A stretch of 64,000 nt of DNA from Bugula neritina (taxonomy: Eukaryota; Bryozoa; Gymnolaemata; Cheilostomatida; Bugulidae). The notes beneath the pieces are model-generated. The model had not been told where the DNA came from. It saw only the letters and a program-made list of their open reading frames with translations, and searched no databases. Location: assembly GCA_964035545.1 (NCBI GenBank), contig OZ037767.1:6162207-6226206 (forward strand), given 5' to 3'. Of this stretch, positions 36,301-51,300 are shown one piece after another. Every line of letters starts with the position of its first letter. Within the stretch, counting starts at the first letter, position 1. The translations under genes were made by a program, and so were the position numbers.

Positions 36301-39300
36301 GAATTTAGGGCTATACGGAGATTGTGTGCAAGGTGTAGGTATGACAGTGTGTAACTCAGTTGTCTCCTCTCTGTCATATGGTGATGACATTTCTATCAGT
36401 GGACCCAATGCTCTTCTCTCTTCGAGGACAGCTTGTAATGGTTGGTTGTTTATTATACATATTTTCATTTTCAGCAGCTTATAACTATCTATCAGTGAAT
36501 GTTATATCAGTTTCTCTCTCTCTCTCACTATAGTTAATATTTGAATTTCTGGTGCTGCAGGTGCAGGGGTCAAACTCTCTCCAAGTGCTACTCAAGTGAC
36601 CTTTCACTCATTAGTAGAAGGAAATTCGGATGACAAGACTTTCTGCTTGACACTATCATATGACAATGATGCTATGGCTGTTGATATGGACATGTACCTA
36701 ACTTTCTCTTACTCCAGTCAAGTGGTTTTCAGTTTAATCCTTTCAGCCAATGAGTATGTGTAATTTTATATTGTAACTAATGATACCATTCCCTAGTTTT
36801 GTTTTTTTTTATATTATTAATTAATCAACACGTTAAAAAGCTGATGGCTTCTCTGCTATTTTTGACTAGCTTCACGGTTATTGTTATGTAAAAATACTCA
36901 GTGCTTAGTCTGACAAGCCATTTTCTTTTGTTTTACAGGATAGTTATTAAAGTTGCGTGTGACACTAGCTCACCCAGTCACAAAATAGAAGTTAGCTCGT
37001 ATACGGCTAGCTGGTTTCAAGTTTGTCTGGGATTTACTGGTAAGACATTTGAATGGTACTAACCAGATTCGGATATTTTGTTCTAGTTTTTTATTTTATC
37101 TTCTGCAGGTCGTCTAATTGAAGTAAGGCTGGTCTTATCACCCTAAAACACTGCTTTATTCCATAATATGGTGAATTAGGCAAGTGAGAAAAGCTCCAAA
37201 TATTATTGGGAGTTTTTTCTCAGGCGCCTAAAATTGTAAAAAAACCTAAAAATATTTTGCAACATAACAATTTTTAAGAAATTAAAAGAAAAATTGCTTA
37301 AACCATTTTTAAATAAGCTGTAAAATTAATTTTTCAATGATTTTATTTAAATTTTGCTACTTTGGAAAGATATTTGATTGGTTTTGTTGCAAATTTCAGA
37401 AATTTTTTTCTGTTTTACAGCAAGTTTTACACACAATACACACATGTTTATAATAATATACTAAGTAATACATGAATGTACTCTTTTTATCAGATGACCA
37501 GTTGCATGTTGTGACACCTCAAGAAACCCAATCATTTGGGTATGACTTGCCATGTGAAAAGCTGGTTGGTGCAGGTGCTCTAACTATAGCCCTGGAGAGT
37601 AGTGCTAAACTTTATCCTGGCTATTACCTGCTACTATCTGACATTAACGTGAGTTCAATTTAAGCTTTGGTTTTAAATGCAAGTCTTGCTATTGAAATAA
37701 TTTTAGACAATTGTATGCGGTTTTTTAAACATTGAATTTTATAAAAGATAAAACTATAAGATTTAAGTTGTAACAAAACTGTTTTTCGAAAACTTTCAAA
37801 CGCTAAATATATTTACAAAATAATAAATTGATTCTTACAAATATGAGTTTATTCAACTGTAAGACTGTATTAAAAAGAATTTTAATTGAACAGGTTTTGT
37901 AAAGACTAGTTTGGATGAACTTTTTGAGACAAATATAGTTTTGATAGAAGTCAATAAAATTAAATTAATGCGGCATTTCGCCCTTTAATTAGTAATTATA
38001 TGTGAACTGTTAGTGTGAAGCTGGTATTTTCAAAGGAGGGCTGAAGCAATGCATGAGTAGTTTCTACCAGCTTCAATTCACTGACTATACATTTTATAGT
38101 TGAAGCGTTTTGCATCTTCCTTGATGACGAAAATATGTTTTCAATATAAAGTGATTGCATTCAATTTGAGATAATGCATGTGTACAGTATCAGAAATCTG
38201 CTAGTGGAGCAGCTGTAGTGTAGTGATTAGAATGTTGCCCTAGCAAAACACTAGGTCAGTGGTGTTAAGAAGAGCATCCAGTCATAATTGCTCTTGTGCC
38301 TCATGTGAGTAAGTCCTTAGCCCACTTTAAAAGAAACATTGCAATCAGGAATTTCTCACAGGGATAGCAGCTATAAACTTGATAGTGTGGGTTTCAGAAC
38401 TCTGCTGGTATCAACACCTCAACCAACTCACATTTTTCACGTTCACGGTTATTCAGGTCTTTAAAGGGTTTCCACTGACAGAGATGCTAAACTGTGACTT
38501 TGCTGACAGATATACTGGCGGTATGCTCTTTAGATGGAGAGACAGGAAAATTTCATCATCAGATTCTGACTTTATCGTCAGCAGTCGACCCAATCCCAGA
38601 GGTGACTAAACTTGTTTTAGGGCAGTATAATGACTTGCAGTGTTTGCAGCTGTATTGTGGAATATGTGGCTGTTTTTCACTTTCTACATGAAACACATCT
38701 TAGCTAATTGGATAAACATCGGACAGCTTTTGTTGTGACTTTTGCTAGAATTCATATATCACGGACTCCTAAAATGGCCAATTTATTATTTATATACAAT
38801 ATTGTTGTCATCTACGATTCGTAGAACTATGTGTAAATCACATTTGACACACATTGAGCAGCTTTTGTTGAATCTTCTGTTAGAAATAATGTATCACAGA
38901 CTCCTAAAATGGTCAATTTATTATTTATATACAATATTTTGATAACTTTTTGTCAACATTGAGAAAAGCTTCCACTAACCTCTAATATGACTATGAGATT
39001 GATTTTCTACTTTTTCTGTAGATTTGTCCAAATTGCCAGGGCCGTTGGTATTGTGCGAATACTATGGTTCTGGTGAGGGCTACACCACCACCGCCCCAAC
39101 ACTGTGTTATGTTAATGCCGAGAGCTACTGCAGCATGATAATTTATGACCTGCCATCTGTGCACAGTCCCTACTGTTTCTCTAACAGCTACAGTAAAAAT
39201 GTTTATGCTGATGACTACTTCATAGGTAACATTTCCAAGTGTTTTATATAACAATTACTATTCCACATACTTCACATTGCTGCTGTACCCTGAAAATGAA

Positions 39301-42300
39301 ATAAGTTAGTTGCTATATAAAGTCTACTGTTTACTGAAGCTTGCCAAAGTTGCAACTAGGTGTTGGTAATCTTTTGAAAAACATTTTATTATAATTAATG
39401 TCTATTATTTTGTTTTAATAATCAAAAGAACATAAAATAACATCTTTTATTCGTTGTAAATTTCCCCTAAACTACAACTGTAAACGTTGATCACACTATT
39501 TCTAATAGCAATGAGTAATGAAAATTAAATAAAATATTATATTTCATATAATTCCTAGTTTGTTGGCTATGCCCATTCATTAAAGTTTATAATATTGATT
39601 TACTCTATTTCACGAATAGCAATGGATGACGCTGCGTCAGCTGAGACTATGATGTATAAGAATTACCATGTACTGCCGTCTACAAAGTATATATTTACAT
39701 CAGAGGACAACGTGACGTACACTACGTCTGCTAACGCTACTCAGTGTGTAGATAACTTCAATGACTCATCAATGATTGCATACGACTACCTCACACACGT
39801 CTGCATGAGTATATCAACTGAATTGATTGACACGGCCAGATTAGAGAGAAGCTACTACTCCACCATGTTTCTGCCATCACTGGGTATTAATTACTACTGT
39901 ATTGTTGAAGGAAACACATTAGACTGTATAAATGAAGCGAATATGGCTTCGAGAGTTTTGAAATAACGGCAAAGCATATTTAACTTGGAATTGCTATATA
40001 TTGTAGTATTGACTTTAAATTTGCTCATAACATGAGTAACAACTTTCTATGATAATGCAATTTCAAGTATGATTATTTTGAATGTAACATGTAATATATA
40101 TGTCACTATTACTTGTTTATGTTTTAATATGAGATATTCATACATACTGATACGTATGTCTTATTTTTTTCCTTATGTTGCAATGTGAGATATTCATGTA
40201 TACTGATATGTTTATAGTGCATGCTCACACAAACTCCACGCATATAATTATGCAATACTTCCATTCCTATTTGCAGAGTTGTTGGAGGAGAGAGCAAGAT
40301 TTGGCTCCAATTCCAGTTACTTTCAGCAGTTTTTAGAGACTACACAATATCAGTTTGCTATTGCAGATGATCTTTGTATTAACGGACAACCTTACTTCTT
40401 TAAGAAGTAAGTTTCAATTTCGTTTTTGATTCACATTTGATTTGCTATTCATTACTTGCATTTCCATTAAAACCAAAGATCTATTAAATATGTTTATAGT
40501 TTGTACCAATGAAATTAGAAAACTGTATTTGTTTCATTTTTCATGGTGTAATATAGTGCTCACATAGGTTTGGTTTACAATGCAGATAACAGTTAGCTTT
40601 TAGTGGGAAAGCCATGCGTTAAAATGTAAATATAGTTTACTTTACATAACTGTCTGTGATTTCTTTGTAGGGTGAGAGTTGTCTGCCATTGCTAATCTTG
40701 CAAATAAAATGTTTAGGATTTTAGGTAGTAGAATAATAATTTGTATTGCACTCATTCCTTGCAGAAACTCGACTCTGCTTGAGTGTGGCATGTTGTGTCT
40801 GGTGGAGGCCAGGTGTATTTACTTCCAGGCTGCATACTACAGCGGCAGCAGCTGTTCTTTGTTTGCTGCCAACGCCCCATGTGGCCAGACCGAGGGGTCG
40901 TATGTCAGCAACCAACCTCTATGGAACAACCCCTACTATAGACGATTCAATAAGAAAGGTTAAATGTGTTTACACATGTTAAGCATAAACTGAATTGTAA
41001 CACTCATTTGTTTTCTGTGTTAGGAACATCCAGCAAATCAACTAGTAGGTTTGTTATTTAAGACAAATGTCATCAAGATATTTGTCCTAAAACCTCAAAG
41101 CCGTAAGGCTTCAAAACACTTTTGTAAAGTGCTCGCATTTCTGTAAATTTGATATAGGATCAAGTCATAAATTTGTTTAATGGCTTCTATTCACTAAAGT
41201 GCCTTCATTTTATACACACATTATTTTATTATGCATGTAATCAACCCCTGACTGCTAATTAGCACTTACAGATAAGTAAGTTGATATAGCTTGTATTTAA
41301 CTCCAGGCTGTTATCTGGTAATGGTTACTGGTGGTACTAGACAAGACCTCTAGTTTATTCTAATATTCTTTACTCTGGAAGATATATTAGTTTTTTTTTT
41401 CTAAAGCACCCAGCATTATAGACTTAAAAGCTATTTTCACATTTTCACACATGTGTTTAGAAGTTGCATTCCCTTGCAGAGTGCAACTCTAATGAGATGC
41501 TGGTGTATGGAGTCTGTGTGAAGAGACAAAGTCAGAAATCTGGAAAACAACTTCTCAGTGTTTCCACCAGAAGTTTCTTGCATCTGGTAGCAGCCCTCGT
41601 TGGCACATATGCTGAGGGCATGCTGGTCAAAATAAATTTACAGATAAGTATGTACAGGTCAAAGGTCATATTCCCATCAGTTTACAGTGACCTTTGTATG
41701 CGACCTTCAAAACATAATTTGGTTCAGCATTTAATTGGAAGTAGGTTATGCACTGTGTGCTAAGTCTACTTGTGAATGCTCAGTCTTCCCTTGTATCGAT
41801 TCTACATTTTATGCTTTTCTATTGTATATTTTACCATGAATGGTATACTTACAGTTACTATGTTATTATAAAAACACACAACTGCTTACTCTGACAGATT
41901 GTCTCCTTATTATCACTATCATTTTACTATTAGAAAGACTGTAATATCGTTTCTTGAAATAATTACAAGTTGGATAAATCAAGGTATTTATATTTGGCTG
42001 GATATTGCAGGGAGTTACAACTCCTGTAGAGAAACTGATGGGTTGGGTTTCTACTACTTTGACCAGAGGTTTAGATTCTGTTCAAATGAAGGTTTGTATT
42101 TTTAAACAGTTGTGTTCACTTTTTTTGTTAATTTGTTGATCGTAAATATTTTTTGAATGCGATTTTGGCAGTTGAATATTTGCTTATGTACATTGCACTA
42201 CAGCATGTTTTTTTCCACAAGAGGTTGATGCAAACCTATTTTGAGAACTTAGATGATTAATTTGAACTAAATACCATTAATTAAAAGTGAGATATTCAAA

Positions 42301-45300
42301 GACCAATGAGCTGTTAAAATATGTATAAGTATTATATAATAAAATGGTAGCTGCTAAGCTTAGGTATAAGCTGTCTATTAAACCATGGGTTTAATTATAT
42401 ACAACTTCGCCCATCTTGTCTAGCTATTTTATATCCCTATCTATTGTTGTAAAATGTATTGTCGTCATATTTGGAAAGTTAATAAAAAACTGTAATGACA
42501 GTGTTTTGAAAATTATAAGAGCTTAACTCATAAATGCGTTGAATGCACCATGTTTTAGTTGCACCTACTTTCTTTATGCCTGGATTGGCTGGAATGCATT
42601 TTGCTAGATATAAGACAACTAATGGTTCACAAAGGAATCTCAAAGACACGCCAGATAGCATGTGAGTATAGCTAGCATGTGGTAGTAGCATTTGCTTTAA
42701 GCTATTCAATTTACCTGTAACCATGACTACAAGTCACCTTCACCTAGCCAATCAGAATTCTAGCTACTGACATGATGTTTGAAAACTAACCTGACTAGTT
42801 GAAATCCAAGTAGTCTACAAAATAACTCATCTTAGCTTCCTAACCTGCAGTTTGGGATCTAATTTTATTTTTAATATAACATATTAACATGCTTTATATA
42901 TTTTAATTATCTAAATACTGTATAGTATATTGTGTTGTTTTAATGTAATAAAATGAAATTATAATAATTTCTATAATACAGTATCTTTATTTGTTTTTGA
43001 CTTCGGATGATTCTTTAGTTGTGCACATTTCTGTTTAAAAATGTAATTTATATTTTCAAGGGGAATATACTTATATTCAGTGATGGATAGCAGCTCCTTG
43101 TTTACATTTCCTCTCCAAAGTTGGGGGTTTCATCAGACTATATACACACTATCCGGGCAGGACCAATTAGCGGCTGCAGTAGTAGATGATACTACTATTA
43201 TCTCTCAAGCCGAACTCTATGTCTGGCTTAGATATGCAACTTTCTCTGCCTCAGATGGAGATGAGGCATGTACACACAGTTTAATATCATCTTCCATGTG
43301 CATGCCATTAGTTTAACGCTCCTTGTAGCCTACTTTACCTATAACGTGTTAGAAACATTAAACAATGTTTCTTTTGCCAAGATACTCTGTAAAGCTGTTT
43401 ATTCGACATGTTACAGGAAAGAAATGGGGTAGTTGTGAATCTGGGTGTGTGGTTTAAACTCTCTGTGGAGTGGATCTCAAAGTTTCAGGTGCCTAAAGTT
43501 ATTATATAATATATGCGTTGTGAATGTACTAACTGTAGTGGTGCTGTACTTTATACAATCTGTTGCCAATTTTATAAATATGATTTTATGGATTGACTCA
43601 TCATCTACATAAATTTGGTAAAATAAAACAAATAAGATATAAATTATATAAACATTTCAACCTTTTGCTGTTCAGATTACTTAGATCAAATGTTAGCCAG
43701 CTAAAATATGCACCAATCTTCAGTTATAAAATTCAATACTAAAAGTACTTTTATAAAGGGGCATTCACTAAAGTAATTTTTTGAGGTTTAACTTAATCAT
43801 TCAATAAACTGGAAAGGTTTACAGTTTTAGCTCCAAAAAATATTTTTATCAATATTTTTATTATTAGATTTCAAGAGAAAAAGTGACAGAGTTTTGATCT
43901 TAGTAATGAAACTATGAGTTTCTATTCCGGTGTATTTCCTTCTCAATATCCATAAGGCTGGTTTATCATATGTTAGTATTTTGGTACAGCAGAAGCCGAG
44001 ATATGTTCTGGAAGTAGGTGAGACTCACACCGGAGATCCTCTACGTCTGTCTACACAGTATATAGATCCTGATAGATGGTACTTGGTACACGCCTTCTCT
44101 AACTCCTCCCTCACCACGCTGACGTAAGTATGCTGACTCAGCTGCCTCTGTTCTAGCTTTGCGGTTCTTGACTTATTAAGAATTCAATAGGTAACTGGTA
44201 GTACAAAGGAGCAGCCGCAGTCTAGAAGTTAGAGCGCTGGCCTAGAAAACATGAGGTCAGTTGTTCAATCTTTAGTAAAAACCATTGTCTATGTTAGCAA
44301 GAGCATTCAGTCATAATTGCTTCTTTGTAATAATATTGAAAAGGTCTTTAGCCAGCTTTAAAAACCCCTTTCCACCAGGGGTTTCTCTAAGGAGTGGCGA
44401 CTATAAACTCACATAAGTTTTTTCCTGCTATATTATGTTCTACTTTAGTATATAGTATAACTTTAGTTGAAAGTAATCAATTGAGCTGAAGACTTTATTG
44501 CTTGAGACATATTGAAAACTTTCTTAAAAACAAACACTAAGTATTCAACTCTGTCAATCTGAAGTTAACTCATGAAATTGATTTAAAATTACCAGCTTTT
44601 ATTTTATTCAACACTTTAAATTTTCGCTTTTTTGTACTCATGTTCATAATAAATTGCATTTTATAATATTGTTTTATTCTATGTCATCATCTATTAGAAT
44701 GTATTGTACAGCAATATTATCTCTCTCTCTACAGCGTCCGTAGCCAAGATGGAGTAGATTACCAGAAACTGGAGGATCCACGAGGGATCAATGAGAATAG
44801 ATATGCACCAGACTTCTTTGAGCTCAAATTTAGAGGGCAGATGAGTTGTCTTATCCTGTACTACAACAGTAACCCACAACCTATACCTCTACATCAAATG
44901 GCAAACAGGTGTACTGGTGGCTACAAATGTATGCAATAGAAAGTTTTCTATGACCATAATTGTCTTTTAATGCATACCGTGTTTTGAACTTATGTGTCTG
45001 TGAACATTATTATTTGTCTTGACAGCTATCAGCTATTGGGTTTCAGTTTTACCATTTTCTTATTTCAGAATATGACTGCTCACTATTAACAGTTTGTTCT
45101 AAAGTTTTACTGCAGTTTTCAACATTTATGTTGAGCTTTGTCATGAATATTTATGTTGCAAATTAATGAATCTATGTTTTGACATTTTTAGTTAGGGAAG
45201 ACTACAAGAATGTTGGTGATGAATCCAGCTTTATTTTGAAGAATTTATCTGCTTTTATTCACAACAGTATTGCCATTAGCTTTCCCCCAGCTACATGGAG

Positions 45301-48300
45301 TAGCTTATATGGTACATCTAGTTTTAAGACAACACATTTGAAGTTATAGAAATCTTTAAACTGTAATCTTTACTGGTCAAAAAGATACATGTCATTTGTT
45401 ATATCGTTACTTTGCTTTTTATTTTTACCTGCTGGCTCAGCTGAACAGTTGACTTAGGAGTTGTGTTACCATTCAGTTTTATTTCTATTTTGGTGTGTGT
45501 TCACATTAACATTAACTAGACTGAAACTGATACTTCAAAGTAAAATTATTTCTCACATTTTTGTCATCCAACTGACTATTGCAATGAGATGAGAATGTTT
45601 TTGCATCTTATTAACCAAAATAAAATATTTGACATGAATTTTTACAAGTTTGAAATATTTTAAGTTTCATATTTTATCATTCTTGTAAACATGTCTTTTT
45701 TATAAATTTACTTTGATGAATGTCATTTTCTGTAAATATGTCATTATAAAGTTTCTAAGCTGTTTTCATTACAATTACAATGTCTATTATAATGTAGCTG
45801 ATGATAAACACTACATGGTAACAACTATGCCCGAGCTCGTCCCCACAGTCTGTACTGGGGAGAAGCACACCACTGCTTTGCTCATTGACGACTGGAAAGA
45901 CTTTTCCAAACTAAAGTATAGCTCATTAAACATAGTTGAGCAGAACCTGTTTGAATTAACCAATCAGAGCTCAAGCTATGACCAGCTGGTGTGTGAGGTG
46001 TCGTACTCGCTAGGCTCTGGTAATGTACATTGTTGGGAGCTACTCGGCCTTGAACCCTATGATTCTAATGTAGATTCTGACGGTGAGTGTAACGAATGCA
46101 GCTAGAAATATTACAGGACTCTTGTAAACTATTTAGTGATCATTTTAATATTTTGTATGAAACTTCACAATTTTGTTTTCATGAATTTTATGATTTAAGA
46201 TTATATTCTGTTACACAGAAAATTACCGCTTTTTAAATCTCAAATCATCTATAAGCTCGTGAATTTTTAAACATTAAGCCTAGGGCCACACTGTGCGTAT
46301 TTTCGCATGCGAAGATTGAAACCACAAGTAGCAAAGGTGTCCACTGTAGCGTCAGTGATGCGGGATAAATGAAGTTTTCATTTTTAAATCGCACTCGCTT
46401 TCAATAAAATGCAATTTACTGAAATGTAGCACTAAAATAAAATAATTGGGCTCGCTAAATAACTACCAACCAATTAGGTGACGACGACAGAGACGATTCG
46501 CACTTGCGTTGAGAATGCTGAGCGACAAGTGCGAATGTTTTCTCAACGCATACAGTGGACACCTTTGCTACTCGTGATTTGAATTTTCGCATGCAAAAAT
46601 ACGCACAGTGTAGCCCTAGGCTATGTAGGGTCCTTCTATTTTCCCATTTCATTAGGCTTTTTCTGAGCTTCTACTGCAGCTGTGTGTATAAAGTTTTCTA
46701 GGCAAATGATTAAGACTAGGTTTAGGTTTGTATATGATGCAACAGCTGGTTTTAAGAGTTATTCAATATTCTCCAATTCAAAAATATATCAAAATATTAG
46801 TTAAGCTAGCAACTTTTCACGTGAAATTGATACTGTTCTAAATACTATATTTCATTAACTACAGAGCCATGCCATACCTGGCCCAGAACATGCAGTTATG
46901 TGTTGATAACTGTACGGAATGAGGAGAATGCTACTGCCTGGACTGACAAGATCCTTCTCACCGGCACTACATATCTTCAAGAAAGCTACTGCTCTGATCA
47001 CTGTCTCACTCAATGTAACGACACATCTTATTGGGCAAAGATAACAGACATCCATCATTTAGAAGCAACAAGAGTATGTGTGAAAAGTGCAGTTTTATTA
47101 ACCATAATGTTTGGCATATGTAGCCATTTGTGACATTTATACAATAGATCAAACTTGTATTAATCTAAATTTTTGTCTGATAATTGTTACTTTTTACATC
47201 AATTTATTGACTATTTTTGAAATATCACAAATTTTTGTTGAAAGTGAGTTTCTATCAAACACTAGGGCACTGTTCACACACTTGCTAGCTGTACTAAAAG
47301 TTCAGACTATTTTGACACATAACTAACAACTCCGTGTTTCTAATTCTTACTTCAGGGCTTTGAGGCAGAAGAATGTGCTTGTACATTGGCGTTCAACACT
47401 TTCACAACCAATGTTACACAAGGTTTATACGGACTCACCTGTCAGGAGTTGTGTCCACATTGGGTTGTGGATGGAAATCGAACCTGTAGCTGTCAGAGTT
47501 TAGATTTCACTGAGTCTAGGATCTGCACCAACCGATCAATGGTTAGATGTGTTATTTTTTGCAGTTGGGTGTTTTTATTTTCATTACTGCAGGTATTGTT
47601 TAAAGTTTAGAATTTTTATGCTTAATTTGATAAGAAAGTTACTACCAGCAACATTAAAGTGATAGTCACTGATTGCAGTAGTTCAGGGTCTCGAGTTTGA
47701 AGTCGTAATTCCAAACTTGAAACCTTAAACTACTGCACTCAGTGACTAACAACTTAGCGCTGCTTCTAGCAGTTGTTGCTTAGTAAACTGAAACAGGCTA
47801 TTTTAAGCTATTTTAAAACCTATTTCACTATATAATAAAAACTTGAAGTCATGCTTTACAACAATTAGAAGCATATAACATTTATTTCAGCTCTTTGGTG
47901 ACATCTACAGTAGCTCGTGTGATCCCAGAAAAAGTTCAACTACCGCCCTGTCCACTGTTCTCTGTGATGCCGAAGTCTGCCCCACTTCCAACCACAATTC
48001 TACAAACTGTGACTGTCAGACTTTTAAAGGGGTAAACAGGTTATCTTAACTTGGCAAATCGGAGCTGTCTACTCCTAAACAAATTTGGTTAACTTATTAT
48101 TTCTACTGCCAGCAGTGTACATTGTTTACATCATTTTCCTTTAGCACAAATATTTGCTAAGTCCTATATATTGCATTCAGTTGTATGCTGTGACACTCAT
48201 GTGACAGTGCTGTGACACTGTTCTGACACTCATGTGACAGTGCTGTGACACTGTTCTGACACTCATGTGACAGTGCTGTGACACTGTTCTGACACTCATG

Positions 48301-51300
48301 TGACGGTGATGTGGCACTAACATGACACTCATGTGACAGTGATGTGACACTTAGATTATATGTCACTAGTGTGGCACTGGTATGACACTCGTGTGACAGT
48401 CTGACATTCATGAGATACTGTCCTGACACTCATGTGACAATCTGACATTCATGAGATACTGTCCTGACACACATGTGACAGTTGTATGACACTCATGGGA
48501 CACTGTCCTGACACACATGTGACAGTTGTATGACACTCATGGGACGCTGTCCTGACACTCATGTGACAGTGGTATGACACTCATGGGACACTGTTCTGAC
48601 ACTGATGTGACAGTGCTGTGACACTCGTGTAACACTGGTATGACACTGCTGATCATAATGTAGATGGAGAAGTGGGTTTGCAATGCACCTGAGTTTCCTG
48701 TCTCTGATTTTGATTTACTGGACCCACCCTGTCAGCCCCTAACAACGCAAATCAGAGAAGTAACAAATAGTCAGTGTGACCAACTATGTCCAGCAGAAGA
48801 ACCTCGGCCATGCTGTGTACGTGGACAAGAGGAAACGGTGCAGTATGTCTTCTCTTATATCTGTATAAACAGAGTGTGAGTTTAGATTCTCACTAAAGAG
48901 ATATCAGTATGTTGTTTTGACTGTCAATAGTAGAAGCTGGACTCTTCAAATTTAGGCTAGAGCAAACTTATACTTATAGTGATATGGTAATATGTAGTAT
49001 TATATGTATGTGTGTGGTGCGTATGTGTGTGTACGTGTGCGTGTGTCTGCGTGCATGTGTATATAACTATTGTTTATGTATATACTGTATATATGGTATT
49101 CTAATGTATACTCTTACAGTATATATCCACATCTATAAATAACACATTAACTCATTTATCTGTTTGTGTAGAGTCTGCTCACACTCCTGGACAGCCGTAC
49201 ATTCGACTCAGTTAGACAACATCCGTTGTATCCCTGAAGTGGACTGTGACACTACATGTCTAAATATAGTCCATAAGATAAACTGCACTTCTGGTGAGCT
49301 GTTCCACAACACCACCGGCATCTTTGAGCTCGTCCGTGTGAGTGCATTTGTGATATATTTATGAGTTGAAGACATCATTGTCGCTGCTTGAATACTAGGT
49401 AGATAGCACTAGACTTATTACTGGTGACATTGTACAGCTTTGAGACTAGAGATTTTCCTTCAATGTTTTATATTACTAATTTATGCTTGATAAGCTGTAA
49501 CTCATTGTTTTACAATGTATTTTATATTATATTATGTAATATATTAAAGTTATGTTTTATAAACTGTATAGTTTGAAAATATTATAGTCAAAATGTGATG
49601 GTAGAGCAACACTGAATAGAAATAGGATCCACAGTTTACTAAAAAATGCTGTGTCTAATTAATTTAATGGAGACATGCATTGTTTCCTTCAATGCAATGC
49701 ATTTCAGTACTCTGGATGAAGCTAATATCTAGATCTGGAAATTTCTGTTTAGTGTGCAATGTGTAGCATTTTGTTAATTAAATTTCTTATCCATGAAACA
49801 TGGTGCAATCATTATTTTGATGCTATACATTGTACAAATTTAGAAAACAACTAGTTTTAGAAATAAAAATTATTCAAGTTAAAAAATTTAAAAATTAATT
49901 TCCCAATGTTATCGTTTATCGAAAGATTCTGAGAAGTTTTTATGGGAAGATCCTTCCTAAACACTCTGTGGTGGGTTTTTTTAGCCCTATGATTTATTGA
50001 GCTCTGCAGGGTTTTATCGTATCCAATGCAGTGGCAATGATAGGATAGGCATATTTATTCAGTAAAATAACTTTATTTTCTAAGCTTCCCTTTACCTTCT
50101 GTTTCAGGAAGATTCGTACACCACATCTCCGAGCTGGCGAGAAGTTTGTAACAGGTTTGTTGATTGGCTTTCACTCTCTTCCCTTCAACTTCCAGTCAGT
50201 ATTATTACATCAGGCAGCTCGCAAATATGTAAATCAATAATAAATTGATTCTGAAGGCGTGTTGCATTGCGGGGGTGAGCATTAACAAGATGAGTTTGTG
50301 AGAAGCCATATTGATGTGTTCATAAACTCTCGCTACTCTATTGCTACCCTAAATATTCATGTAGATGGTTCATGATGCACTTCCCAATACAGTGACTATT
50401 CAGCTAAATTGCTATTTCAACGGCTTATATTCTGATTCAGTTCACAATTATGGGATGCCATAGACACACAATGATATTATATATATTCAATCTTTTCATG
50501 ATTTGTATGTTAGGGATAATAATGTATAGTTGAGAATAAAAAAATACTTTTTAAAATTGCAATATTTTAAAAATGCTCAAGTGAAGAATTTGATGGGTTT
50601 AAATGTTTTTTTATATAATTTCATTATAAAATAAGTGACCAACTTGTAGGAAATATTATCTATGAAATGTTTTGTATTACTCTTTTAGCTCCTGTAATGA
50701 AAATCCGGAATGGCTGAGAGTGGATAAATGTCATGAAACATCTACCACTACTTCAAGTTTTTCTAGTACCACTGGTACTAGTAGTACTACTATCACAACT
50801 CCCACTACCACTCCTACTACTACTACTATTACTACCACTACTACTATTCCCACTGCCTCTACTCCTACTCCCACTACCACCACTACTACCCCTACTACTA
50901 CTAACACTACTACTACTACTGTAGCTACTACTGCTGCTACTACTACTACCACCACCACTACTACTAATCCTACTACTACTGCTACTAATTTTGAGTTTTC
51001 AACTAGCGTTACTAACACCACCTCTGCTGCTAATTCTACCTCCTCTATTCATGCTGATACTGTTAAAACTACCATATTAAGTGCTAATACTACTACTTCT
51101 TCTCCTGCAACAAACACTACAGCTACTTCTACTCCTGCACCAAACACTACAACAACTACTATAAAAACTACGACTATAACTGAGAGACCTGATGCATACT
51201 TGGCTTGCAACTGTGTTGATGGAACGATACATGAAGTCAAGAGAGATGAAATCAATAAAGTTGTAAGTCTTGGAAAACTATGTTTTAATGTTTATATCGT

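Noticed and set aside
41024-41048. 25-nt micro-exon between receptor exons 13 and 14 with good AG and GT borders
   Set aside because: Including it shifts exon 14 into a frame with an immediate stop, while direct joining of exons 13 and 14 keeps the frame.
48157-48429. Antisense ORF rich in SHECH repeats
   Set aside because: It is a product of the minisatellite and has no start or splice context.
50731-51021. Val-rich antisense ORF opposite exon 28
   Set aside because: It is the complement of the (ACT)n Thr-coding tract. The plus strand is supported by phase agreement with neighbouring exons.
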